A DNA stretch of 64,000 nt from Pseudo-nitzschia pungens (taxonomy: Eukaryota > Bacillariophyta > Bacillariophyceae > Bacillariales > Bacillariaceae), in contig CM074758.1 of the NCBI GenBank assembly GCA_037355855.1, forward strand, positions 97,001-161,000, written 5' to 3'. Of this stretch, positions 49,499 through 59,685 are shown one piece after another; position 1 is the first letter of the stretch, and each line of letters begins with the position of its first letter. Under the pieces are notes generated by a model. The model was not told the origin of the DNA and did not search any database. It saw nothing but the letters and a program-made list of their open reading frames with translations. Made by a program: the position numbers and the translations under genes.

Positions 49499-52190
49499 TC
49501 AGATGATTGCCACAACCACCGAAAGCAGCACGGCACCCATTCCGCCAACCAAAGATGCACCCGCACTCAACGTGACAGCGGTTTCGGTGGCCAGGACAAT
49601 GGTGGATGAAAAGGGACTGCTGCTGCCGCCCTCTTGCAGGAGACGCTCGACGCCAATGTCGTTTCCCGACAAAGTGAAAGGCTGCGACAAACGGCGTCGC
49701 TGATAGTCGAGAGTCACTTCACCGGTGCAGGTGAAGCTTTTCTCACCATCGCCAAAGTACCTTGCGGTAACAAAACTCACAAAACCAGCAGCCTCAGAAC
49801 CAACCTTACTGCCATGGATGTCCCCAGCGTTGGATGCGTCAATGAGACTGGTCAGACTGTCCGGAACGGAATTATTGAACAAGGTACGGTTCGATGCTGC
49901 ATTCGAGCACACAACCTTGGTGAATCCCTTGACAGAGTAGCCCTGAGTGATGAATTTTTGGGTGGGCCGAACACAAACACCAAATTCATTACCAATCTGG
50001 TAGGTGGAAACAGCCCGTCTGCCGGGGGCACAAATGAGACTCTCGACATCAATGATCCCCTCTAAAGTATCTTTGTAGTTATCGTTCCCAATAGGCACAA
50101 TAGTCACATTCTGAGCGAAGTCTGAAGCTGTTCGGTCCAGCTGTACCGATACTTCCGTGTCAACAAAGGAAACAAAGTCGGTTCCAGGCGAAGAGCTATC
50201 GTACTCAGCACTTTTGCCAACCCGGGCACCTGCGAAATTTCGTGACAAAATTTTGTGTGCAAAACGTGATGGGATGAATTTCTGTGTCGATTTTTGGAAT
50301 GCAACATTGATGAAAAAAAAACAACGCAGTAATTACTCACATAAAGAAACAGTTTGGGTTGCAGAATTATAGGCTGGAGTTTCCGTGACTTTTGGGATTG
50401 ACCACTGCACAGAGTCTGAGTGGAAAAGGAGACCATGTCTTTTTTAGAAACAGAATGGGACCAAAGGGCTCACAACAAATACAACGATGAAACTTACAAA
50501 CTTCTCTATCCGACAAGGCGTCAAGTAGGACTATCGTGGCAGAGTAATCTTCAACCATTGGTGTGGACGAAAAGTCACATGGTTTACCTGGTTTATGACC
50601 AGTAAAAATCTCATAGCTCAAGTCACCACCTCTAGTTTCGATGAAGGTTTTCACGGAGAATGGCTCCACACTGACCCCCTCTGCTGCTTTGTTCTCTGCA
50701 CTGACAACTGTCCAATTTGTGAAAGGAGTGGTTGCTGGCAACAGCCCATGACATCCATTTGACGCATCCTGACACCATGTTGAAGCATTGAGTGATGGCG
50801 TACCACCAGCAGGGCATTGAGTACCGGACAACATGTTATTCAGGGAAACAGTGGGATTGACCTTCACTGGCCACGTGTCCAAGCATTGATTGAATTTTTC
50901 TGCACCATTAAACATATCGCCCATTGTGGTCACTTTTGAAACATTCCAGTTATCAATCGGTTGGTTGAAAGCTCGAGCACTTCCAAACGCACCATGCATT
51001 TCAACGACGTTTCCTATGTTCCATGACCCGATGGGTTGGTTGAAACGGAAAGCACGATGAAACGCACCACGCATTGCAACGACGTTTCCTATGTTCCATG
51101 ACCCGATGGGTTGGTTGAAATAATGAGCTTCAAAAAACAAGAAGCTCATATCAGTGACTCTTTCTGTGTTCCATGACCCAATCGGTTGGTTGAAATTCTG
51201 TGCTATACGAAATGTGGAAGCCATACTTGTGACTTTTGCTGTGTCCCAGCAATGCAGCGGCTCGCTGAAGCGCTGCCCAGCAAATGTGTCATCCATATCA
51301 GTGACTGCTGAAATATTCCAACAGTTCAAAGGGACGTTGCTGTATGGGCAGTTAGTGCCAGAAATACAATCCTTAACAAGCGTCTTGAACTCACGATCCG
51401 AAATAACAGGACGTGAGTATGTTGAACACTCGGAGGCACAATCCATGGGAGAAAGTTGCCGGTTGATATCCGTGGGATCCATTGATGTTTCTGAGTCAAT
51501 GTCCTTGGGCACAAACAACAACTCTTGATCCACCTTGCGAATGGCATTCACAGGAGAAGGCTCTTGATCCATCACCTTGGTAAGAAGAAGGGGAGAAAGC
51601 TCTCGCTCAGTCGCCTCGGAGACCTCTCGATCAATCTTTGTAACTTCAATGCTACTAGAGTGGAGTCCTGAAATGGTTTCACTAGTCGAACCCAAATCTT
51701 GGCCATATTTTTTGCGTGTCCAAAGCAAGCTATCGCCCAAATAATCGATCTCTTGTCGATGTTGTCCACTCCAACCCAAACCAACAGATACAACATCATA
51801 GTGGTGTCTTCCCATCATGGCATCATCACTCGAATCAATGTCTTTGTAGTCCACAGATACAATGCTGTTTGGGCGTCGTGCTGTCTTGGCGGATTCCTCC
51901 GGAACGACACGAGTCAAACGGAGCTTTGGACCATACTTCTCGTGATGAAAAGCGTTCTCTTGATTGGTCTCCTTGAAGTGATAGGCAGTACCATGATTAG
52001 TGGCAAAGTGCATGTAAGCGTCGTCGTTGATAGCAGCGCCGTCCTTCCATCGCAAATCCAAGTGATCGTCGAACGGTGATACCACGTTATCAGTATCATT
52101 GTCTTTCTGGACCTTGCGAATTGATGTCTGCGATCCTTGGGTGAGCCATGGGATCGTTATCAATGGAATGACGATTGAGAGGATTCTCAT
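49499..52190 (-). CDS. BspA-like (DUF285) surface protein, three exons, 832 aa
   Basis: Predicted secreted or cell-surface protein; role unknown (adhesion or cell-wall association is inferred for the family). Exon 1 is 52190-50498, intron 1 50497-50416 (82 bp, GTAAGT...CTCAG), exon 2 50415-50341, intron 2 50340-50230 (111 bp, GTGAGT...CGCAG), exon 3 50229-49499. All junction phases agree. The chosen ATG (52190) gives a signal peptide MRILSIVIPLITIPWLTQG; an ATG at 52238 would add 16 basic residues. At about residues 295-457 there are six DUF285 repeats with the FNQPIGSWN..NV..M core. A Cys-rich segment and a beta-rich C-terminal part follow, and the last about 25 residues are a hydrophobic anchor (SLVGGMGAVLLSVVVAI). 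Adjacent repeats 3 and 4 are nearly identical. Confidence 0.85.
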
Positions 52191-52475
52191 GGTAAAAAGT
52201 TTAGCTTTCGATTTTTTGATTTGGTTTTTGTGAGACATGGAATTGTGTGTAAAGATTCCTTTCGATGTGAAGCCTCGATTTGCAAGCTGCAATGCAAATG
52301 GCAGCATTGAAGATGCTATCAATGTACTATCGAACTGTGTCGAATGTTCTGAGAGATACTACTGACTTAACAAACTGTGTCGGATCCACGAGCAACTATC
52401 CCAACACGAAATCAATGATATGTCGATTTACATTTTTTCTCAAATCCTCACCCAATCAAATGTTGAGTTGTGGGT
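52191..52475. promoter_or_regulatory. 5' flank of the BspA-like gene
   Basis: Probable promoter and leader on the minus strand. No motif is identified. Confidence 0.3.
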
Positions 52476-53094
52476 GATCCGATATCGAGCTTATGAAGAT
52501 TTCACGAGTCACTATCCCAACTGAAAATCAGTGACAACCAAAGCTGTGAAACGTTCTTGTACCCATGGGTGAGACCCTGCTTGTGCCTACCATCACGGTA
52601 TTAGTTCGTCTGATCGTCGCTCGCTCGATCCGATATCGAGCTTATGAAGATTTCACGAGTCACTATCCCAACTGAAAATCAGTGACAACCAAAGCTGTGA
52701 AACGTTCTTGTACCCATGGGTGAGACCCTGCTTGTGCCTACCATCACGGTATTAGTTCGTCTGATCGTCGCTCGCTCGATCCGATATCGAGCTTATGAAG
52801 ATTTCACGAGTCACTATCCCAACTGAAAATCAGTGACAACCAAAGCTGTGAAACGTTCTTGTACCCATGGGTGAGACCCTGCTTGTGCCTACCATCACGG
52901 TATTAGTTCGTCTGATCGTCGCTCGCTCGATCCGATATCGAGCTTATGAAGATTTCACGAGTCACTATCCCAACTGAAAATCAGTGACAACCAAAGCTGT
53001 GAAACGTTCTTGTACCCATGGGTGTGCCTACCATCACGGTATTAGTTCGTCTGATCGTCGCTCGCTCGATCCGATATCGAGCTTATGAAGATTT
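52476..53094 (+). repeat. 151-bp tandem repeat, 4 copies plus partial
   Basis: The anchor GATCCGATATCGAGCTTATG is at 52476, 52627, 52778, 52929 and 53068 (the last period is 139 bp, from a 12-bp deletion). Copies are otherwise identical by eye. There are no variable spacers, so this is not a CRISPR-like array. Confidence 0.95.
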
Positions 53095-53105
53095 TGTATA
53101 ATAAA

Positions 53106-53330
53106 CTTCGAGTTGCTCGCGCCACGCGTGAAACCTATTTGTAATCCGCGGGGGTTACAAAAAAAGAACCCACTGGCCTCCCTATGGAGTACTACTGAAA
53201 TTATGAGTGCAACGAGCCCGACTAGGTTTCATAATTTCAGTAGTACTCTATAGGGAGGCCAGTGGGTTCTTTTTTTGTAACCCGCCCGGATTACAAATAG
53301 GTTTCACGCTTGGCGCGAGCAAACTCGAAG
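53106..53330. repeat. Long hairpin 1 (foldback element, 101-bp arms)
   Basis: Arms 53106-53206 and 53229-53330 are near-perfect reverse complements (about five differences), starting CTTCGAGTTGCTCGCGCCA. The 22-bp loop begins GTGCAACGAGCCCGAC. Confidence 0.92.
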
Positions 53331-53361
53331 GTTATTGATGTAATACACGATGTATGTTAAA

Positions 53362-53735
53362 TAACTGTCGAGTTGCTCGCGCGCGGTGTGAAATCTCCTG
53401 TAACCCGGGCGCTAGTTGTGTGTAATCAGAAGTAATCACGCTCTGCCCTATAGAAAAACTATTGTGCGGCGCAAGAGAGCGAGTGCAACGAGCCCGACTG
53501 CGCACAAAATAGTTTTTCTATAGGGCAGAGCGTGATTACTTCTGATTACACACAACTAGCGCCCGGGTTACAGGAGATTTCACACTGCAATCCCCCTGAA
53601 GTCGAAGCCGAGTGCAACGAGGCTGAGACTGAAGGGGGATTGCGGCAGTAACACTCCTGAGGTTGAAGCCGAGTGCAACGAGGCTGAGACCGAAGGAGGG
53701 TTACTGTTCATTCGGCGTGAGCAACTCGACAGTTA
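53362..53735. repeat. Nested hairpins 2-4 inside outer inverted ends
   Basis: The outer ends TAACTGTCGAGTTGCTCGCG (53362) and GAGCAACTCGACAGTTA (ending 53735) enclose three hairpins: arms 53386-53468/53501-53585, 53587-53603/53627-53643, and about 53647-53664/53688-53705. The apex of each holds GAGTGCAACGAG, followed by CCCGAC or GCTGAG. The outer ends are related to those of hairpin 1. Confidence 0.9.
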
Positions 53736-53747
53736 TTGATGTAACCA

Positions 53748-54538
53748 GTCGAGTAGGACCGATTTCCCTTGCAATCATGCGCGCGAGATTTCAAGTGGTT
53801 CTTGCAAACGAACTACAAGCATGGCACCTACAATCTACTCAACTCGCTCTTTTGCCCCGGCGCCCGAACTACAAGCATGGCAGCTACAATCTACTCAACT
53901 CGCTCTTTTGCTCCGGCGCCCGAACTGGGGGGATCTTCTTGTCAAGCATATAACTGTAGTGTTTTAGTGCTGCTGTCGATTTCGATTTCGCTCTAATCGT
54001 GAGGTTCTCTTCCTCACTGGAACAAGAAATTCTTTTATTTCTAGGCACTTTTATTGTTTTATTTTAGTGATGTTTTTTATTTTTCTATTAACTGTACTTT
54101 TCATGTGACAGATGTCATTTGTTTTTATAAATATGGTTCTGGAAAACATTTTGTTTTTTGAATCTTGCGAACTCCAATCCGGGCGCTAGTTGTGTCTAAT
54201 CAGAAGTAAGTAATCACGCTCTGCCCTATAGAAAAACTATTGTGCGCGCAAGAGAGCAGACCTGATTACAACCTGCGTTCGTGAAAACAAAAAACATTCT
54301 TCTACGATGTCTACGTAGGTGCATTGGTTGAGCTGTAATCTGAAATGAACATTCCTATAGAGCTTAATCAGATTATTTTTTTAGGTGGGGTCGATTTGAA
54401 ATCAGGGGAGGTGCGATTTGTAACCTAAAAATTTAACTAGTGTTTCTTAGTGTCGAGCTGCTCGAATTTTGCGAGAACCACTTGAAATCTCTCGCGCATG
54501 ATTGCAAGGGAAAAAGGTCCTACTCGACGGTTACAGCG
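53748..54538. repeat. Inverted-repeat element with an internal 61-bp duplication
   Basis: 53748-53808 (GTCGAGTAGGACC onward) is the reverse complement, with few changes, of 54468-54538. Inside are a 61-bp tandem pair (AACTACAAGCATGGC...CGGCGCCCG at 53813-53930) and, at 54178-54262, a one-armed copy of hairpin 2 (CCGGGCGCTAGTTGTG). The rest is AT-rich and non-coding. Confidence 0.75.
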
Positions 54539-55245
54539 CTACAGCGCTACAGGGGATGAGCGCAGCAGCTCAGCTCCTCTGTATCGTATCGTGACAGCGT
54601 TCCGATAACTCGTAGATAATAGAGCTCTGTAGCTCCAGTACTGTATTATACGGGTAGCGTAAGGAGTAGCGTAGCGTAGCTCCGCTTAATTAGATTCAAA
54701 GGTGTGCTAGCGCGTTGGGTAACTGTTTGGGTCGGGCGTCCGGTCATAGTACATATTGTACACCAGTGACCCGACCCCGGCGGTAGCATAGTATCTTAGC
54801 ACGGTAATATGGTAGGTTAAAATATCCAGTATTTTGTGGCATTAGCAACCCTAACCTTGTAGCACTCAGCTACACTGTATTAGTGCGAATGCTATACCCG
54901 GGGTATGTTGAACTGGTACAAATCGTACATGTACGCGACAAGCCTGGTATCTTTGGAGTTAGCACCCCATACCACACGTACGGTACAGCGATACAGCGCT
55001 ACAGGGATACAGCGCTACAGGGGATACAGCGCAGCGCTACAGGGGATACAGCGCTACAGCGTTACAGGGGATACAGCGCTACAGGGATACTACAGCGTTA
55101 CAGCGTGCACTACAGGCAGGGATACAGCGCTACAGCGTGCGCTACAGCGCTACAGCGCTGGATTATCACTGCAGGGGCTGGGTATCCGGTTATAGTACTC
55201 ATTGTACAGGAATGACCATACCCCGACGGTAGCATAATAGGGTAG
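54539..55245 (-). repeat. Inverted copy of the subtelomere-like compound repeat
   Basis: Reverse complement of the 2462-2893 unit: GGATGAGCGCAGCAGCTCAG, AGAGCTCTGTAGCTCC, GACCCGACCCCGGCGGTAGC, AGCAACCCTAACCTTGTAGC and CTGGTACAAATCGTACATG in that order. It is followed by about 15 copies of GATACAGCGCTACAGGG. Confidence 0.88.
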
Positions 55246-56184
55246 CACGGTAATCTTACTTCGTATTTTACCTTCTAATTACGAAGTACTACGGTACGTA
55301 TTTTTTAGATCGAAACTTCTCCAAAGATACGGTAAAACAAAACCTTACCGGTAGATAAGATTACTTTTGGTCAGGAGTAAGGCCCCTGCATTTGGTAGTT
55401 TTTGGTGATGAAGAAATAATGAAGAACAACAAAGAACACAAAACCTAACCATCGATTTGAGATTGGATTACAAGCACCACCGGTAATACTACGTATGTTC
55501 CATGCGTATTGTACTGTAAGTTACTTGTATTAGTTGTACATACGGTAATTACTTGTACGAATTCTGCAAAAGTGCTTGCAATCTTGTGAATCTTTCTTTT
55601 TTTTCCGTTACGACAGGCAATTACGAGTAAGGTTACCAGTAACTTACTTGCACTTGTACCACTACTACTAGCTAGTACTAGTATTTCTCCAATACTCGCA
55701 TGTCAAGACTTCAGGTTATTGTAACCTTACTTTTCGCTGGTCCGAAAGAAAGTGTTCCGCACACCAGTGATCAGTGACGCCAAAAATACCATTTTTCGAA
55801 CTAATCTTGCTACTCGCAGAAGTCATTTCTTTCCTACCTTCTGCATTTGCTTCGACTACAACGACAACAAGAACACCCAAGACTATCGTCTCTGTCTGTT
55901 CGTTACGGCACGGTAAGATACTTGTAACTCTCAGACCATCGCTCGTTGTGTGCATGCCTCACCACTGCCTCACCACCAAGCACCAGACACCAGACACCAA
56001 AACTGCAAGCCAAACCCTACGAACCCCAAATCAAATCCAAATCAACCAACCTCCTGTACCCATACCCATACCCATACCTATATCCAAACCCAAACCATCA
56101 CCAATTTCCAATTTCCACAATTTCCACTTTCCACATTCCAATACCAATCACACCAGCAACCAATCAAACAATCAATCAACAATA
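55246..56184. other. Intergenic; upstream region of the DUF4116 gene
   Basis: Palindromic TACGAAGTA/TTACGGTAA words are dense up to 55720. The frame of the DUF4116 gene is open upstream to about 55774 and has an ATG at 55954, but 55954-56184 is CA-rich (CCCATACCCATACCC), so it is more likely a 5' leader. Confidence 0.5.
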
Positions 56185-58149
56185 ATGAACGACGCAACGA
56201 TAGCCCTCTCCGTCGTCTCTACCGACGGCCTCGCCCTAAAACATCTGTCCGAAACACTCCGCAACAATGAGACCGTCGTGATAGCCGCCGTGTCCCAGAA
56301 TGGCCTCGCCCTGCGCTTTGCTTCCGAGAAGCTCCGGCACACGAAGCTAGTGGTCCTGGCTGCCGTCTCACAGACCCTTTCGGCACTCGAATACGTGCCG
56401 TTGGAGCTGGAGGACGACGCAGAGGTATTGGAGGCAGCCATGATGCACATTCGCTCCGCCAACCGAATCCAAGAGAGCCACCACGACAGCCAAAACAACA
56501 GCCAACGCGAAAACAACTTCGCACTTTCAGACGATTCGGCAATGAGCTGTGAGGCCATTGCCAAGGCACATGGCCAAGCCGCAGAGGTATTGTTCCACGC
56601 AGGCAAGACATTCAAGCAAGAACAGCAACAGCAACAAGCACATCCAGACAACCAATTATCATCCCAAACCAACACCAACTCGGATCATATGAATAATCAT
56701 AGTCAAACCGTCACGTCTTGGCTGGTGCTGGCGCCCGCTCTGATACGCATCCAATCCGATCCCCTCCATCTGCGCGATTCGCCCAAAGAACTCAAGAACT
56801 ACAAGCCGGTGGTTCTCCCGACGGTTTCCCGAAACGGCCTCGCCCTCCGATTCGCTTCCCCTGCCCTGCAAGACGACGAGGAGACGGTCCTTGCTTCCGT
56901 GGCCCAGAACGGTCTCTCCCTCCGATTCGCCTCGACCCGTCTCCAAAACCATTTCGGAGTGGTGCTGGCTTCCGTCCAACAGTGCGGAACCGCGCTGGCC
57001 TACGCGACTTGCAAACTCCGAGACGATGAAACCATCGTTCGAGAAGCCGTGCATCAAACCGGCTATGCCCTGAGCCACGCCTCGGAGCGATTGCGTGGCA
57101 GCACCTGGAATTCCAACAGTTGCAATTGCAATTGCACTTTCAACATTTGCGATTGCAATTGCACTTCCAACTGCACTTCCAATTCCATTGTGCTGGCTGC
57201 TGTTTCCAATTCCAATTCCTCCAGTGGCAGCGGACCATTGCCATCCATCTTTCGATTCGCCACGGAAACCGCCAGGAACGACCCTCGTCTGGTGCAGCAA
57301 GCCATTCGGATCCACCCCGACGTTCTGGAGCACGCCTCCCCATCCCTGAGAGACACCGAATCGATTGTTCTGGAAGCCGTGACACAAAACGGCCAGGCGC
57401 TCAACTTTGCGTCGGAACGTTTGAGGGACCACAAGGAGGTCGCCCTGGCAGCGGTCAGGCAAACCCCACTGGCCCTGTGCTTTGTGTCCCACCGCCTCCG
57501 GAGTGACGAGGACCTGGCACTCGCCGCCGTGCAACACGAACAGCGTGGATCGGCACTCATGTGGGTTTCCCGCGAATTGGTGGGCAACGCCAGAGTGGTT
57601 TCCGCTGCGGTGGCCAGCGACGGGACCGCCTTGCAGTGGGCGGCAGCTAGCTTGACGGGGGATCCCACCCTGGTCAGAACAGCGGTGCAACAAAACGGGC
57701 TCGCCCTCGAATTTGCCGCGGCACGCCTCAAGACCGATCCTTCCATCGTTGCGGCAGCCGTGTCCCAAAACGGGCTGGCCCTGGGCATGGTTCCTCCCCC
57801 CGACACTTGTGACCTACGGAGTGATCCGAGCATTGTCCTCGCCGCCGTCCGATCCAGAGGCGCCGCCCTCAAATTCGCCTCGCCATCGTTGAGGGACGAC
57901 GCGGCGATCGTGTCCGCCGCTTTGGCCAGCGACGGGACCGCCCTGCAGCACGCCTCGGAGCGGTGGCAGGACCACACACCAACCGCGAGCCTTGCCGTGT
58001 CGCAGAACGGGAGGGCCCTGAGATTTGCCAGGGGGGCGTGCCGGAACGATCCGGTGGTCGTCCGCCAGGCCCTGAAGCAAACCCCCCTGGCCCGAGAATG
58101 GCTGACCAAGGATTTCCTCGTGGCGTGCCTCACGCAGGCCATTGAATGA
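56185..58149 (+). CDS. DUF4116 repeat protein, 654 aa
   Basis: The ATG at 56185 (AACAATAATGAACG) begins MNDATIALSVVSTDGLALKH. About 16 tandem repeats of roughly 24 residues follow the pattern LRFAS..L..D..VVLAAV.QNG.A, the alternating helices of DUF4116; the function is unknown. Two interruptions break the register: residues 110-185 (Gln/Asn-rich, EQQQQQQAHPDN) and about 310-350, where a GCAATT microsatellite encodes CNCNCTFN. The upstream ATG at 55954 is possible but would add a low-complexity leader. The coding region is GC-rich compared with its flanks and has no introns. The fragment at 868-1215 is from the same family. Long antisense frames are a by-product of the codon bias. Confidence 0.88.
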   Translation: MNDATIALSVVSTDGLALKHLSETLRNNETVVIAAVSQNGLALRFASEKLRHTKLVVLAAVSQTLSALEYVPLELEDDAEVLEAAMMHIRSANRIQESHHDSQNNSQRENNFALSDDSAMSCEAIAKAHGQAAEVLFHAGKTFKQEQQQQQAHPDNQLSSQTNTNSDHMNNHSQTVTSWLVLAPALIRIQSDPLHLRDSPKELKNYKPVVLPTVSRNGLALRFASPALQDDEETVLASVAQNGLSLRFASTRLQNHFGVVLASVQQCGTALAYATCKLRDDETIVREAVHQTGYALSHASERLRGSTWNSNSCNCNCTFNICDCNCTSNCTSNSIVLAAVSNSNSSSGSGPLPSIFRFATETARNDPRLVQQAIRIHPDVLEHASPSLRDTESIVLEAVTQNGQALNFASERLRDHKEVALAAVRQTPLALCFVSHRLRSDEDLALAAVQHEQRGSALMWVSRELVGNARVVSAAVASDGTALQWAAASLTGDPTLVRTAVQQNGLALEFAAARLKTDPSIVAAAVSQNGLALGMVPPPDTCDLRSDPSIVLAAVRSRGAALKFASPSLRDDAAIVSAALASDGTALQHASERWQDHTPTASLAVSQNGRALRFARGACRNDPVVVRQALKQTPLAREWLTKDFLVACLTQAIE

Positions 58150-59080
58150 ACGAATCAACGAAGGAATGAATGAATGAATTCCGTGTACCGGACGCACCTT
58201 ACCGAGCAGGACTGACGCAATGCAATGCAATGCAATGCAATGCAATCCAACGCAAGGCAATACAAGAGGGAACGAAGCAAAGTAATGAACTGAACGGAAG
58301 TCAGCAACAGGCATGCTCCTGTAGTGCATGGACAGCGGCGCGGTGCCGAACATTATTGCTTCTACCACCACCAACAGCCAGCCAGTTCAATTCAGTTCAA
58401 TCCAATCCAATCCAATCTAATTTACTCCTATCCTATCCAATCCAATCCAATCCATCTCATGATTCAAAGCACAAGGAATGAATGAAAATAATAGAATGAA
58501 AAATGAATGAAATCGAGCCAAGCAAGTCGAGAGTGAGTCGAGCGCCGATGGATTGCCAGGGCAGATGAAGCGTTCGGTCCGCAAACCAATTTCAACCGCA
58601 TCGATAGGACGGGATACAATTCATTGTTAGTACTGTAATTGTACTAGAGTAAGGTTTACTTCGTCGTTTTTAAAAGGTAAATAATAATACGAATTAGTAT
58701 TATGATAACCTCTTGCACGTATTTCGTAAAGATTTGCAACTAGTACTACTGCGTGTAGTCATACTACGGCGTGTATATGAAGAAGCTTCAACTATTATAC
58801 CGTAAGGTTTACCGTACACATGATGCTGCAATATTATGATGTACTACTATTTTTTTTTTTTTTAAACATAATATACCAAGAGATGATATTTTACAAAATA
58901 CTTCAAGTAATAATTCTTAGTACTATGTAGTAATGCATGACAATAATATAGAATAGATTATGGTGGTGGTTGAACTGCGTTCCCCCCCTAGAAAGCCGTT
59001 CCCGCCGGAAATTTGCGGTCGACGAATCAAATCATCAATCATTCGCGTTGTTGCAAAAGAGATGATTTATTATTTGATGC
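58150..59080. other. Intergenic with CAATG and CAATC pentamer repeats
   Basis: Has CAATGCAATG at 58217-58250, CAATCCAATC at 58396-58455, an AT-rich stretch with a T run at 58851-58863, and no gene. Confidence 0.55.
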
Positions 59081-59130
59081 TTTTGTCGTTTGTCGTTTGT
59101 CGTTTGTCGTTTGTCGTTTGTCGTTTGTTG
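59081..59130 (+). repeat. TTTGTCG heptamer microsatellite
   Basis: Six copies of TCGTTTG. Confidence 0.9.
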
Positions 59131-59297
59131 TTCGCCGCTATCCTCTCGCGGCAGCTCGCTCCTGTAGTGGCAGAGATCTTTGGGTTCCGAGGCCGGTCCG
59201 AGGCGAGGGATCTTTCGGCTCGCGCTGCGTGTCCCGAAAGCGGTCGTCCGTTCCGGGATCGCGCAGCCGATGTTTTGTGCGAGAAAAAGAAAGACCA

Positions 59298-59405
59298 CGA
59301 TGCGATGCGATGCGATGCGATGCGATGCGATGCGATGCGATGCGATGCGATGCGATGCGATGCGATGCGATTCGATGCGATTCGATTCGATTCGATGCGA
59401 TCCAA
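59298..59405 (+). repeat. GATGC pentamer microsatellite
   Basis: About 14 copies of GATGC followed by GATTC variants. Five-base units keep several frames open, giving spurious MRCDAMRCDA-type ORFs. Confidence 0.92.
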
Positions 59406-59685
59406 TGCGGTGAACCGAATGAATCCGTGGCATGGATCGCATTGCATTTCATTTTGATTACTAACATGTCTCCTGGTTCCTCGCAAAAGAGTCGTCTCGG
59501 GTTCGGGACCGAGGTTTGGAGCGCGTGCAATGCAATGCAATCCAATGGAATGGAATGGAATGAAATAAATAACAACAAGGGTTTCGAGTTGGTCCCGTTC
59601 CCCTTCCCTATTCTCCTATTCTTTCCTTTCCTTTCCTTTTCTTTTCTTTTCTTTTCTTTTCTTTTCTTTTCTGTTGCCCTCCCTA
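59406..59685. other. Intergenic with CTTTT microsatellite
   Basis: CAATGCAATG-type words at 59526-59560 and a CTTTT/CTTTC run at 59620-59672. This is the 3' flank of the next gene. Confidence 0.6.

Noticed and set aside
50367..50497. Intronless reading of the BspA-like protein ending near 50367
   Set aside because: A strong GTAAGT donor at 50497, CTCAG and CGCAG acceptors and matching phases join three exons into one frame ending in a membrane anchor. The unspliced tail has no sensible features.
52476..53094. Regular repeats resembling a CRISPR array
   Set aside because: The whole 151-bp unit is repeated identically with no variable spacers, the unit is too long, and the host is eukaryotic.
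56659..57768. 369-codon minus-strand ORF, and a 359-codon one at 57063-58142
   Set aside because: Both are antisense shadows of the DUF4116 gene, whose codon bias and repeats suppress stops on the other strand. Their translations show no family features.
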